Assembly: GCA_964498925.1 (NCBI GenBank)
Contig: CAZCKD010000012.1
Location: forward strand, 1-33,928
From: Granulosicoccus sp964498925
GTDB lineage: Bacteria > Pseudomonadota > Gammaproteobacteria > Granulosicoccales > Granulosicoccaceae
Reading direction: 5' to 3'
Length of the DNA stretch: 33,928 nucleotides
Part shown: positions 16,602 through 25,001 of the stretch, piece after piece
Position numbering within the stretch: the stretch's first letter is position 1
How the letters are laid out: each line of letters starts with the position of its first letter
Position numbers and translations under genes: made by a program
Notes under the pieces: model-generated
What the model was told of the DNA's origin: nothing
Database searches by the model: none
Seen by the model: only the letters and a program-made list of their open reading frames with translations

Positions 16602-17723
16602 TCAGCCGACAGGATCCAGAGCTTTAGCATCCTCTGCACTCCAACCCAACGAATAGCGTTGGCCGGCGACAGGCGTCGTGGAACGTCCACCATTGGGTAC
16701 CTTAACAATGAATTCGTCATTGTCTGATACCGACATGACGATTCGCAGGTGATCACCAAGGTAGAGAACTTCGGTGACTAGGCCACTAACAATATTGTCG
16801 CGAGTTTCACTCGGTTCTAACTCGACTCTCTCAGGACGCAAAGAGATGGTGGAGCGCGAGCCTATCTCGCCAATATTGACGGCCTGCGCATGAATCTGGG
16901 TGCCATCATTAAGCGCTAAAGTGCATCTATCGCCGTTGATTGCCACGATCTCTCCAGACAATTTGTTGTTCTCGCCGATGAACTGTGCAACGAAAGAATT
17001 CTGAGGGCTCTCGTAAAGTGCATCCGGTGACGACAATTGTTGAATCACGCCATCTTCAAAAACCGCCACTCGGTCTGACATGGTCAGGGCTTCGGTTTGA
17101 TCGTGGGTGACGTAAACCACGGTGACTCCCAGACTTTCATGAATGTGTTTGATTTCATATTGCATCTGTTCACGCAGTTGTTTATCCAGCGCGCCCAGGG
17201 GTTCGTCCATCAGAACGAGGTCCGGATCGAATACCAGCGCTCGTGCCACTGCGACTCGCTGTTGCTGTCCGCCTGATAATTGCGCAGGGCGACGGTTTCC
17301 GAAGGCGCCAAGTTCCACCATATCCAGAGCACGTTGTACTTTTGCTTCGCGCTCAGCCTTGCCCATATTGCGTATTTCCAACGGGAAGGCGAGGTTTTCT
17401 GCGACGCTCATGTGGGGAAACAGCGCGTAATTCTGAAACACCATGCCGATACCGCGTTTACGGGGTGGTACATTGTTTATCGGCTTATCGTTTAGAAAAA
17501 TTTCGCCATGGGTAGCTGGCTCGAAACCCGCCAGCATCATCAAGCAGGTTGTTTTGCCCGAACCTGATGGGCCAAGCATGGTGACAAATTCGCCGGGTGC
17601 GATATCCAGGTTGAGATCCTTAACGACGAGTATCTCTCCGTCGTAGCTCTTTTGAACGTGCTCGAATCGGACGGCAGCTCCACGAATGGGTGCTGAGGAT
17701 TTTGCATTTATAGCTGAGCTCAT
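16602..17723 (-). CDS. ABC transporter ATP-binding protein, PotA-like with TOBE domain
   Basis: The 373-residue ATPase energises the Pot-like importer. Visible motifs are Walker A GPSGSGKTT (51-59), Q-loop 'GMVFQNYALFPH' (93-104), signature LSGGQQQR (149-156), Walker B 'LVLMDEPLGALD' (169-180) and the switch histidine in 'VYVTHDQTEA'. The C-terminal third (about 260-373) is the regulatory TOBE region ('TISLRPERVELEPSE'), as in PotA and MalK types. It is the first gene of the run ATPase, binding protein, PotB-like, PotC-like, hydrolase. The 174-bp gap after it may contain a second promoter for the binding protein. Confidence 0.93.
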   Translation of the reverse strand: MSSAINAKSSAPIRGAAVRFEHVQKSYDGEILVVKDLNLDIAPGEFVTMLGPSGSGKTTCLMMLAGFEPATHGEIFLNDKPINNVPPRKRGIGMVFQNYALFPHMSVAENLAFPLEIRNMGKAEREAKVQRALDMVELGAFGNRRPAQLSGGQQQRVAVARALVFDPDLVLMDEPLGALDKQLREQMQYEIKHIHESLGVTVVYVTHDQTEALTMSDRVAVFEDGVIQQLSSPDALYESPQNSFVAQFIGENNKLSGEIVAINGDRCTLALNDGTQIHAQAVNIGEIGSRSTISLRPERVELEPSETRDNIVSGLVTEVLYLGDHLRIVMSVSDNDEFIVKVPNGGRSTTPVAGQRYSLGWSAEDAKALDPVG

Positions 17724-17837
17724 GGCGTATCTGTGCTTTCAGTATTGAATGACGAGGTAATGAAGACTGGAGTCAACAACCTGCGGATTCATGGACATTA
17801 CCATACCGCGTAGGAATGCGGTTTCACAGTGTGCTCT

Positions 17838-19688
17838 CTACATGGCGAAATTCATAACCGTCAAAGTCACCACGAGATATATAAGAGTCATTGCACCACC
17901 AACGCGCATGAAGTCCGCAACGCTGTAACCGCCGGGTCCCATCAGTAGCGCGTTGACCTGATTAGTCGGGATCAAAAACGCATTGGACGTGGAGATGGCG
18001 ACCGTGAGGGCAAACATGGCAGGATCGGCTCCGATGGTCACGGCAATGTTCACAGCCAGTGGCACGAGTAGCACGGTTGCTCCGATATTCGACATCACTA
18101 AAGAGAAGAACGTCGCTAATCCTGCTATGACGGTTTGCATAACCCAGATAGGTACGTCACCAATCAGCTGAAGTAAATGATGCGCAATCCACAGCGCTGC
18201 ACCCGATTGATCTACAGCGATGCCCAAAGGAATAAGGCAGGCGAGTAGGAATACGGTTTGCAGACTGACCGAGTTATAGGCTTCGTCGATGGTCAGCACT
18301 CCGGACAGGATCATGCCTAGCGCACCTGCCAGTAAGGAGATCGATAATGTATCTGTGAGCAGAAAGAGTACGAGAGACAGGAAAAAATAGAACAAGGCCG
18401 GTTTTAATTTGTCATCTCTCAGATCTTCGTATTTGACGTCTGTTGCAACAACAACGTCTCTATTGGCTTTGAGTTTGTTCAGATCTTTCCAACTGGAGTG
18501 AACGACAAGCGTGTCACCGGAGTGCAACGTTGTATCCCGAAAGCTGGTTTTTATGACTTGGTCTGCGCGGTAGATTTGCAGAATATTTGTTCCGAAATTG
18601 CGGCGAGGTTTAATGTCGCCTATCTGTTTTCCAACCAGTGTTGAAGCTGGAGGTATAACCACTTCTCCAATACCGCTGTACTGAGGATTAAGCACTTTGG
18701 AAAAGCGCTCTGGTTCTCCTCGTAATCGCCAGTGGTGTTCTTCACAAAATTCTTCTACTTTTGCTCGGTCGCCTAGCAGCCCCAGACGCGTGTTGACCCA
18801 GACTATTTCCTCTCGGTCCGGTGGAATTTTCACCACGTCTCCACTGTAGAGAGCGAGGATAAAAGGCAGGTCGGGGTAGGTTTCTTCTATTTGATGAATG
18901 CTCATGCCTGCCATCGGACTATCAACCGTTACTTGGGCTTCAAGCAATTCTCCGCTGATGCCGTACAGGCTTTGAAAGTAATCGTCGGTTCTGGACGTTC
19001 TGTTGGCGTCGGGATCGGTCTTCGGCAGCATAAACCGTCCGATCAACATAAAGTAGAGAAGGCCTGCGAAACTCAGTGCGATACCAATAGGCAACACAGC
19101 GAACAGCCCGAAGCTCTCCATCTTCTTATCTTCCGGCAGTTGGATATTAGAAGAAACAATCAGATCGTTAAGCAAAATTAACGGGCTTGAACCGATCATG
19201 GTGGCGGTTCCTCCCAGAATGATGCAGAAACCAACAGGCATCAGCAGCCTACTCATGGGAATACCGGTGCGCGCAGAAACCCGGCTGACGACCGGAAGGA
19301 ATAATGCGGCCACGCCAATATTCTGCATAAAGCTTGAGGCTAATGCGGCGATGCCTGACATGACTGGCGCAATACGGGCCTCGGATTTGCCGCCGATTCT
19401 CAAGATGAGTTGAGCGAGTTTTCCCATCAGGCCGGTCTTGTCCAAACCACGGCCGATGATCATGACGCCGATAATTGATATGACGGCATTACTCGAGAAC
19501 CCTGAAAATAGTTCTGCCGGTTCGAGTATGGGATCAACGCCGGGAAATTTTGAGACGAGTCCTAAAGTCACCATGACGATCATGGCAACAACATCCACCC
19601 GCACTTTTGAGAGCGCAAACATATAGACCGTAATCGCCAGTAGAAATAGCACAATGGCCATTTCCAAAGAAAGAGCTGAATGGGTCAT
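17838..19688 (-). CDS. SLC13/DASS-family permease with two TrkA-C (RCK_C) domains
   Basis: The 616-residue protein has about 11-12 hydrophobic segments in two halves, separated by a soluble region of roughly 200 residues. The N-terminal half contains 'MPVGFCIILGGTATMIGSSP' and the C-terminal half 'MSNIGATVLLVPLAVNIAV' and 'STSNAFLIPTNQVNALLMGP'. These are helical-hairpin motifs of divalent anion:Na+ symporters (CitT/SLC13 group). The central region has two TrkA-C-like units ('SPMAGMSIHQIEETYPDLPF' and 'ASTLVGKQIGDIKPRRNFGT'), a known arrangement in bacterial members. Likely role: Na+-coupled uptake of sulfate or a dicarboxylate, with ligand gating. It lies 114 bases upstream of the ATPase gene on the same strand, so co-transcription is possible but not evident. 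Confidence 0.88.
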   Translation of the reverse strand: MTHSALSLEMAIVLFLLAITVYMFALSKVRVDVVAMIVMVTLGLVSKFPGVDPILEPAELFSGFSSNAVISIIGVMIIGRGLDKTGLMGKLAQLILRIGGKSEARIAPVMSGIAALASSFMQNIGVAALFLPVVSRVSARTGIPMSRLLMPVGFCIILGGTATMIGSSPLILLNDLIVSSNIQLPEDKKMESFGLFAVLPIGIALSFAGLLYFMLIGRFMLPKTDPDANRTSRTDDYFQSLYGISGELLEAQVTVDSPMAGMSIHQIEETYPDLPFILALYSGDVVKIPPDREEIVWVNTRLGLLGDRAKVEEFCEEHHWRLRGEPERFSKVLNPQYSGIGEVVIPPASTLVGKQIGDIKPRRNFGTNILQIYRADQVIKTSFRDTTLHSGDTLVVHSSWKDLNKLKANRDVVVATDVKYEDLRDDKLKPALFYFFLSLVLFLLTDTLSISLLAGALGMILSGVLTIDEAYNSVSLQTVFLLACLIPLGIAVDQSGAALWIAHHLLQLIGDVPIWVMQTVIAGLATFFSLVMSNIGATVLLVPLAVNIAVTIGADPAMFALTVAISTSNAFLIPTNQVNALLMGPGGYSVADFMRVGGAMTLIYLVVTLTVMNFAM

Positions 19689-20086
19689 CGGGCGTGGTCT
19701 ACGGGGTGAACGTTAAAACGGTGAGGATCTAAAAGAGTGGGCTTTACATCGAGGACTTAGCGCAAGTACCGCGCCAGTCGATTGGCAGTGATTTATGGAG
19801 TGATCCTGAAAGTCCGTATAACCTCGTCTATAGTTTAGAGGTCTGTGTTGTTTCGGGTACGGTTGCAGTCAGCCACACCTGCGTAGATGCTTGTGCCTGA
19901 ATATGCTTAGTGGTGATTATGACAGTCCTACTCGTGACTGGATTTCATCATACGTGCTACCTAACGGCATGAAGACGATTTGCCACGGACATAATTGATC
20001 AGAATTCAACCGATTTATTACGATCATTGGCGATCTGCGACGTCGTTTAATGATTACTCACTCTAAGCAGGTTCGCGCACGAATTC
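19689..20086. other. 398-bp divergent intergenic region, SLC13 permease / unknown gene
   Basis: No coding frame of convincing composition is present. The region must contain the promoters for the leftward permease and the rightward two-gene unit. I see no strong hairpin, repeat or recognisable operator; the AT-rich stretch at 19990-20035 is a candidate promoter area for the rightward genes. Confidence 0.4.
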
Positions 20087-20632
20087 ATGAAAATACAACT
20101 ATCTAGCACGTTACCGTTTACTCCCGTCCAGTTGGATGCACATCATGTTCAACCTCGTCGAGCGGTTGGTCAATTGATGGGCTCAGAGGAAGGGCGAGAG
20201 TATCGAACGGCAGTTTATGAATTTCGACACTCAGACGACGACACAATTTTTTACCAGATCGATCCCAATGAGCGCGTTTATCTGGACGAAATCAGTGACT
20301 CTGATCGTTTGAAACCAGAAGCGCGATCAACAGCGGTGCCTGAAGTTCTGGAATGGGTTGAGCACAATGACACCCTCGCTTACAAGCCTTACTCCTTTCT
20401 AGTTATGAACGCCATGACGAAACTGGTAGCAAATTGGGACGGTGTGGTTTACCGCACCCCGAGTGGCGAGCGTCTTCGTGAAACCGCGCTCAATGCAACT
20501 TTGCAAGTCATGGACGCCTGTGTTTGCAATCGCTTTGGATTGTGGGTCATGGTGAATTTGACGGGAGATAAGAACGCTGCTGATGCCCTGAATACAAATG
20601 GCAATCGGCAGCTTGGTTGGGTTCCTCTCTAG
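20087..20632 (+). CDS. Hypothetical protein, unrecognised
   Basis: I do not recognise this 181-residue protein. It has no signal peptide or membrane helix, is mildly acidic, and contains 'EYRTAVYEFRHSDDDTIFYQ' and 'NRFGLWVMVNLTGDKNAADA'. Its composition looks like a real soluble protein, and it stands directly before the SRPBCC gene in the same direction. The start codon lacks a clear ribosome binding site, so a later ATG (for example at MGSEEGREYR) is possible. Its stop at 20630-20632 lies inside the 5' end of the next frame if that begins at 20598, or one base before the alternative GTG start at 20634. The two are therefore probably translationally coupled and functionally related. Confidence 0.6.
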   Translation: MKIQLSSTLPFTPVQLDAHHVQPRRAVGQLMGSEEGREYRTAVYEFRHSDDDTIFYQIDPNERVYLDEISDSDRLKPEARSTAVPEVLEWVEHNDTLAYKPYSFLVMNAMTKLVANWDGVVYRTPSGERLRETALNATLQVMDACVCNRFGLWVMVNLTGDKNAADALNTNGNRQLGWVPL

Positions 20633-21572
20633 AGTGCCAAAAGTTAATGTAAGTGCCTCGACCGACATAGCGGTCTCCGCTAGTCGGGCGCGCGAGGCAT
20701 TGATCGATTTTAAAACCTGGCCTGTTTGGTCTCCCTGGTTATACATTGAGCCGGAAACCGAGGTAACGTATCGCGGTGAGGCCGGTAAGGCCGGCCATGG
20801 GTATAGCTGGGTGGGTGAAAAGACCGGTGAAGGCAACATGACCTTGTTGCATTCATCTGATCGACGCATCGACTGCGACCTCCAGTTCATTAAGCCGTTC
20901 AAATCTGAAGCTGAAGTGACCTTCGATATCGATGCTATTGATAGCGATAATTGCCGTGTCACCTGGCATATGAAGAGCAGCCTACCTTTCTTTATGTTCT
21001 GGATGAAGGGAACCATGGTTGGCATGATTCAATCCGACTACAAGCGTGGATTGGCGCTACTCAAGGATTATCTGGAAACCGGTTCCATTCGCTCCGCAAC
21101 CACCATTGACGACATTGTCGACTTGGAGCAGGTCTACTATATCGGTGCTCGCGGTGATGCCACACTCGATGAAATCGGGCCGGCGATGGAGAAAAGCTTC
21201 AAATCGTTGTTGGATGCCTCCACCTCAAATCAGCTATCCGTCGAAGATGTACCCATGTGTTTCTATAATTCTATGGATATAAAAACTCATCGCTGCGAAT
21301 ATACAGCCGCACTGTCCACCAGCGAGGCGGTCCAGGTCAATGCCCCTCTGGTATCCGATTTTCGCCCTGAATGCAGCGCCTTAAAAGTGATTCATGCGGG
21401 GCCATATCGTCATCTGGGCAACGCATGGTCAGTTATCATGGCAGAGGCCAAAGCGAGAAAACTGAAGTTGCTGAAATCCCAGGTTCCGTTCGAGCGCTAC
21501 CTGAACGATCCGGATGAGGTCAACGAGGACGATCTCATTACCGAGATTTACCTGCCCATAAAAAGAATGTAA
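20598..21572 (+). CDS. SRPBCC-domain protein fused to a GyrI-like small-molecule-binding domain
   Basis: The N-terminal ~160 residues match the SRPBCC (polyketide-cyclase/START-like) pattern: 'VSASRAREALIDFKTWPVWS PW' near the start, a central beta-rich region with 'SSDRRIDCDLQFIKPFKSEA', and the long C-terminal helix 'SDYKRGLALLKDYLE'. The rest (about 180-324) resembles the GyrI-like/AraC effector-binding domain: 'CFYNSMDIKTHRCEYTAALS', 'LKVIHAGPYRHLGNAWSVIM' and a terminal 'EDDLITEIYLPIKR'. Such proteins bind hydrophobic small molecules or act as stand-alone effector-binding modules; no DNA-binding domain is present. The real start may be GTG at 20634, giving MPKVNVSAST..., which is how many SRPBCC proteins begin. 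Function is not established beyond ligand binding. Confidence 0.75.
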   Translation: MAIGSLVGFLSRVPKVNVSASTDIAVSASRAREALIDFKTWPVWSPWLYIEPETEVTYRGEAGKAGHGYSWVGEKTGEGNMTLLHSSDRRIDCDLQFIKPFKSEAEVTFDIDAIDSDNCRVTWHMKSSLPFFMFWMKGTMVGMIQSDYKRGLALLKDYLETGSIRSATTIDDIVDLEQVYYIGARGDATLDEIGPAMEKSFKSLLDASTSNQLSVEDVPMCFYNSMDIKTHRCEYTAALSTSEAVQVNAPLVSDFRPECSALKVIHAGPYRHLGNAWSVIMAEAKARKLKLLKSQVPFERYLNDPDEVNEDDLITEIYLPIKRM

Positions 21573-21616
21573 GTTGGGTTGTCGTCCCGAGCTTTGAACG
21601 CCTGTGTTGGCACACA

Positions 21617-21658
21617 GTTACCGACCGTTACAGTACTAATTTTCGGTTGAGCCATAAT
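21617..21658 (+). promoter_or_regulatory. Candidate promoter with tandem GTTAC operator upstream of the mipA-like operon
   Basis: GTTAC occurs at 21617-21621 and again at 21627-21631, exactly 10 bp apart in the same orientation. This is the layout used by OmpR/PhoB-family dimers. The second copy, with its flank, reads GTTACA and resembles the 3' half of the known RstA box. A -10-like CATAAT lies at 21653-21658, with TTACAG at 21628-21633 as a weak -35 overlapping the second repeat. The operon downstream encodes such a regulator, so autoregulation is plausible (inference). Confidence 0.45.
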
Positions 21659-21694
21659 TCATCCATCAGATTAAACGTCAGTGAGATGGATTCA

Positions 21695-22567
21695 ATGGCT
21701 CTAAACAGCAAATACACCGGCAAGGCCTTGCTACTCCTCTTAGTAGGTGTGCTAGGTGTTGCCAATGCCGGCGAGATCGGCGACGACATCCAAAACCCCG
21801 AAGCTAGCGCTGTGAGTAAAAACGGTGGTTTCCTGGAATTTGGAATCTCCACCACACTGGCCAGGCGCATAGGTAGACGTGAGAATCCGGAGGATGACGG
21901 AAACTACCGAATGGGAATTGGCCTCACGTTAAGCGCCGGTTATCGCTACGAAGGCCTGTTTTTCGAGGCCAGTGAGAACGGTCTTGACGGGTTGAATTTT
22001 GGGGTCACCCTATTTGAGACAGACCGATGGAGTGTGGATATGCTCCTCGCCAATATTGATGGGCGAATTACGGTGGAGAGTGACGAGCCTCCACCTCCGA
22101 CTACAGAAGCTGAACGTAACTCGGCGATATTAGAAAGGGATAACTTTTTCGTAGCCGCCGGAACGCGCGTCACTGGCTATTTCGGTGACAATATTGTTCA
22201 ATTTCGTTTGGTGTCCGATTGGCACGGCGGAAACGGCGTGCTCGGCAGCGCACGTGTAGGTAGACATTGGCAAGTCGGAAATTGGAATATGCGAGCAATT
22301 GTGGGTGCGCGATTCAATTCCAGGGAATTTAATAATTACGTCTTCGGCGTATCGAGTGAAGAGCAGTCTGAACGCTTCACGCAATACTCTGCAGGAAGCG
22401 CCGTGATACCCGAACTAGAACTCGGGGCAAGCGTGCCACTGAAAAGGGACTGGGTATATTCCGCGAGATTTCGTTACCGACAGTATCCGAGTTCTGTGAC
22501 CGATAGCCCGCTGGTTGCTGAGAACAGCGATATTATCCTGACCACCGGTATCCACTATGTCTTCTAG
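21695..22567 (+). CDS. MipA/OmpV-family outer-membrane protein
   Basis: The start at ATG 21695 is preferred: the product then begins MALNSKYTGKALLLLLVGVL... with a normal signal peptide cut near VANA-GE, and the upstream ATG at 21647 would lie within the probable promoter. The mature part is rich in alternating beta strands with aromatic girdle residues ('FLEFGISTTLARRIG', 'AGYRYEGLFFEASENG', 'GSARVGRHWQVGNWNMRAIV') and ends in 'TTGIHYVF', a terminal aromatic suited to outer-membrane insertion. These are features of MipA/OmpV barrels, which form scaffolds or small channels in the outer membrane. It heads a four-gene unit with DUF3019, a response regulator and a kinase; the next gene begins 12 bases after its stop. 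Its expression is probably controlled by that two-component pair. Confidence 0.8.
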   Translation: MALNSKYTGKALLLLLVGVLGVANAGEIGDDIQNPEASAVSKNGGFLEFGISTTLARRIGRRENPEDDGNYRMGIGLTLSAGYRYEGLFFEASENGLDGLNFGVTLFETDRWSVDMLLANIDGRITVESDEPPPPTTEAERNSAILERDNFFVAAGTRVTGYFGDNIVQFRLVSDWHGGNGVLGSARVGRHWQVGNWNMRAIVGARFNSREFNNYVFGVSSEEQSERFTQYSAGSAVIPELELGASVPLKRDWVYSARFRYRQYPSSVTDSPLVAENSDIILTTGIHYVF

Positions 22568-22579
22568 GGGTAGCGTATC

Positions 22580-22987
22580 GTGAATATAAGAAGACTTAGA
22601 TTATTTTTATTTTCGCTGCCCTTACTGATGTCGCAGATGTCGGTGGGCAACGCTGATGATTCGTTGAATGCCACTGAGTTGAAGGTAAGACCCAGTTCCT
22701 GCGTTGCTCTTCATCGCGGACAATTGTGTTTCCAGACTTTGTCGTTCAGTTGGATTAACACCCGCGAGGGGAGGGAGTACTGTTTGTATCTTGATCAAGT
22801 AGTTACTCCGCTGATGTGCTCTACTCGCAGTGTTAAAAATTTCAAGTACGAATATGCGTCTAAATCGTCTCAAACGTTTTTATTGAAAGAAAAAGCGACA
22901 GATTCACTCCTGATGTCGAAAACGATTAGCACAGCATGGGTTTATCGAACAGGTCGGCGCAGTTCCAGCGGCTGGAGGTTGTTCTAA
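22580..22987 (+). CDS. DUF3019 family secreted protein
   Basis: The 135-residue protein starts with GTG, preceded by AGGGGTAG, and has a signal peptide ending near GNA-DD. The mature part contains 'LKVRPSSCVALHRGQLCFQT', 'FSWINTREGREYCLYLDQ', 'PLMCSTRS' and a final 'STAWVYRTGRRSSSGWRLF'. Conserved Cys pairs and the 'W....G..YCLY' pattern match DUF3019, a small periplasmic family of unknown function. Members are commonly found with MipA/OmpV and an RstAB-like two-component system. It may act as an envelope sensor or accessory; that is inference from context. Confidence 0.78.
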   Translation: MNIRRLRLFLFSLPLLMSQMSVGNADDSLNATELKVRPSSCVALHRGQLCFQTLSFSWINTREGREYCLYLDQVVTPLMCSTRSVKNFKYEYASKSSQTFLLKEKATDSLLMSKTISTAWVYRTGRRSSSGWRLF

Positions 22988-22990
22988 GGC

Positions 22991-23695
22991 ATGGTGACAG
23001 AGTCCACTGACCAACAGCATATTATGGTTGTTGAAGATGACGCATCTTTAGCGCGTTGGATAACGGATTACCTTGAATCTCACGGATTCCTGGTCACCTT
23101 GGCAACCCAAGGAGATATTGCTCTTGAGCTTTTGCGTAGTGATGAACCCGATGCCGTTGTTCTGGATTTGAACTTACCGGTAATGGATGGATTGGAAGTT
23201 TGTACTCGTGCCAGGGCCTTTTACACTAATCCTATTATTATGCTAACGGCCCGGGATACAGACTCCGACGAAGTACTTGGATTGGAAACCGGCGCAGACG
23301 ATTATCTGGCAAAACCTGTTAAGCCTGCAGTTCTATTAGCAAGACTTCGTGCACTGCTTCGACGAAATTTCAATACCGCTGATCAAACGGTTATAAGTGT
23401 AGGCGGGCTCACCGTAGACACTCAATCACGAACCGTTACTTTAAACGATGATGTTGTCAGCGTTTCTACTCATGAATTTGATGTGTTGCACTTATTAGTC
23501 TCTCATGTTGGCGAAGTACTCTCCCGCGATGCGTTGGTGGCGAAAATTAGAGGAATTGAATACGATGGTTTTGATCGTTCTGTAGACATTTGCATTTCTC
23601 GCCTGCGACGCAAATTAGAAGATGATGCACAAGAACCGCGTCGAATAAAAACATTGCGTGGCGTTGGTTATCTTCTCGCCGCAGACGCCTGGTAG
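22991..23695 (+). CDS. Response regulator, OmpR/PhoB family (RstA-like)
   Basis: The 234-residue protein has a receiver domain ('MVVEDDASLARWITDYLESH', acidic pocket E15-D16-D17, phospho-acceptor D59 in 'DAVVLDLNLPVMDG', lysine in 'DDYLAKPV'). A winged-helix DNA-binding domain follows ('VSTHEFDVLHLLVSHVGEVL', 'RSVDICISRLRRKLEDD', 'IKTLRGVGYLLA'). It regulates transcription as a phosphorylated dimer on direct repeats. It lies 3 bases after the DUF3019 stop and just before the kinase, so it is part of the same unit. The tandem GTTAC site at 21617 is the obvious candidate target. Confidence 0.95.
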   Translation: MVTESTDQQHIMVVEDDASLARWITDYLESHGFLVTLATQGDIALELLRSDEPDAVVLDLNLPVMDGLEVCTRARAFYTNPIIMLTARDTDSDEVLGLETGADDYLAKPVKPAVLLARLRALLRRNFNTADQTVISVGGLTVDTQSRTVTLNDDVVSVSTHEFDVLHLLVSHVGEVLSRDALVAKIRGIEYDGFDRSVDICISRLRRKLEDDAQEPRRIKTLRGVGYLLAADAW

Positions 23696-23705
23696 TTGTA
23701 GCACT

Positions 23706-24986
23706 ATGCGCCGTCTTGGTCTGTCATTATTATTCGTTGTTTTGATTTCAATCATTGGTGCGGGTTGGATAATCGATCGATTGTTCGGTTCAATAGAACA
23801 GCCTGATGAAACCATAGAGGCGACAAAACACATCGGGCGGCAACTAGCACTGCAGCTCGATATGTCACCCGCCAGTCAAATTCAGCCTGATACGTTAGAA
23901 AGTGACTTTATTCGATCCATCAATTTAGTGGCGGCAGACGATTTGCCCCTGCCTGCCACTGTGCAAGAAGTCCTGAATTCGGAGAAGCTGTTAACGCTTG
24001 AGTCTGAGCAAGACATCACATTGCATTTTCTATTGCCCCGAACAGAAAGAGTGTTAAACATTCGACTGGCTAAGTATGAACCTTTGGATACAAGGCTACG
24101 GTTGATTTTGACGCTGCTGTTTTATGGTGCTGTTGTTTCGTTGATTTTACTGTGGCTGTATCCATTGGTGCGCAGAATTCAGCGATTGACAGTGTCTGCA
24201 AAACGCTTTGGCGAAGGCGAATTCTCTGAACGAATTTCTACAAAGCCCAGCAGTCAACTGTATGGGATTGAATCTGAATTCAATCGTATGGCGCAACGTA
24301 TACAGGATTTGTTAGCCGATAATAAATTGCTCAGTACTGCGGTGTCTCATGACTTACGAACGCCGCTTGCGCGCTTACGCTTTGGTGTGGATGCATTGTC
24401 AGAGCAAATAACATCTGAGTCTCAGCAAGACTATATCAATCGTATCAGTCAGGATCTTGAGCAGATGGAAGATCTCGTGGAGGTGCTTCTTGAATTTTCA
24501 AAGTTGGATCAGCGTTTAACTGAACTGCCTTTAAAATCTGTCGATCTGAAGCTGATACTTGAAGAGTGTGTACACGTTGTCGCTCATGATCAACGCATCG
24601 AATACGACATTGATACTTCAACAAGGCGATTTGTCCTGGGAGAGGATCGCTACTTGAAAATGCTGTTCAATAATCTTATCGACAATGCGAGTAAATTCGC
24701 TAATAACGCAATTCGTATTTCAGTGAGCGGTGACAACGAATCTATTCGCGTCTTATTCGAAGATGATGGTGCCGGGTTCCCTCAGAATTCAGAGCAGCGC
24801 TTGTTAAAACCTTTTGAAAAAGGTGCCGTTGACAATATCCACTCGAATAAATCCGGGTACGGTATGGGTTTAGCCATTGTGCAAAGGATAGTGCAGTGGC
24901 ATCACGCTGAATTATCTATCGATAGTAGCGAGTCGCTGGGTGGAGCAAAGGTGGTTGTGCAGTTTCCAGTTTCTCTAGTATCGTAA
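23706..24986 (+). CDS. Sensor histidine kinase (RstB-like)
   Basis: ATG 23706, ten bases after the regulator stop, is preferred over an in-frame ATG at 23658 that would overlap the regulator; it places the first membrane helix (LSLLFVVLISIIGAGWII) right at the N-terminus. About 100 periplasmic residues follow. A second helix ('LILTLLFYGAVVSLILLWLY', about 133-152) leads to a HAMP region, the HisKA motif 'AVSHDLRTPLARLRFGVDAL' with H215, an N-box 'NNLIDNASKFANN', and G-boxes 'FEDDGAGFPQN' and 'SGYGMGLAIVQRI'. The product is 426 residues, a usual length. It phosphorylates the neighbouring regulator in response to an envelope signal; the periplasmic sensor domain is not one I can assign. Confidence 0.93.
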   Translation: MRRLGLSLLFVVLISIIGAGWIIDRLFGSIEQPDETIEATKHIGRQLALQLDMSPASQIQPDTLESDFIRSINLVAADDLPLPATVQEVLNSEKLLTLESEQDITLHFLLPRTERVLNIRLAKYEPLDTRLRLILTLLFYGAVVSLILLWLYPLVRRIQRLTVSAKRFGEGEFSERISTKPSSQLYGIESEFNRMAQRIQDLLADNKLLSTAVSHDLRTPLARLRFGVDALSEQITSESQQDYINRISQDLEQMEDLVEVLLEFSKLDQRLTELPLKSVDLKLILEECVHVVAHDQRIEYDIDTSTRRFVLGEDRYLKMLFNNLIDNASKFANNAIRISVSGDNESIRVLFEDDGAGFPQNSEQRLLKPFEKGAVDNIHSNKSGYGMGLAIVQRIVQWHHAELSIDSSESLGGAKVVVQFPVSLVS

Positions 24987-25001
24987 TTCGTTCAGATCCA
25001 C

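Noticed and set aside
17805..17822. Small inverted repeat (ACCGC/GCGGT) after the SLC13 permease gene as a terminator
   Set aside because: The stem is only 5 bp and no T-run follows on the minus strand; support is too weak to list as a feature.
20399..21025. A 208-codon minus-strand open frame
   Set aside because: It runs antisense to the end of the unknown gene and the SRPBCC domain; its product has no coherent domain, whereas the plus-strand frame does.
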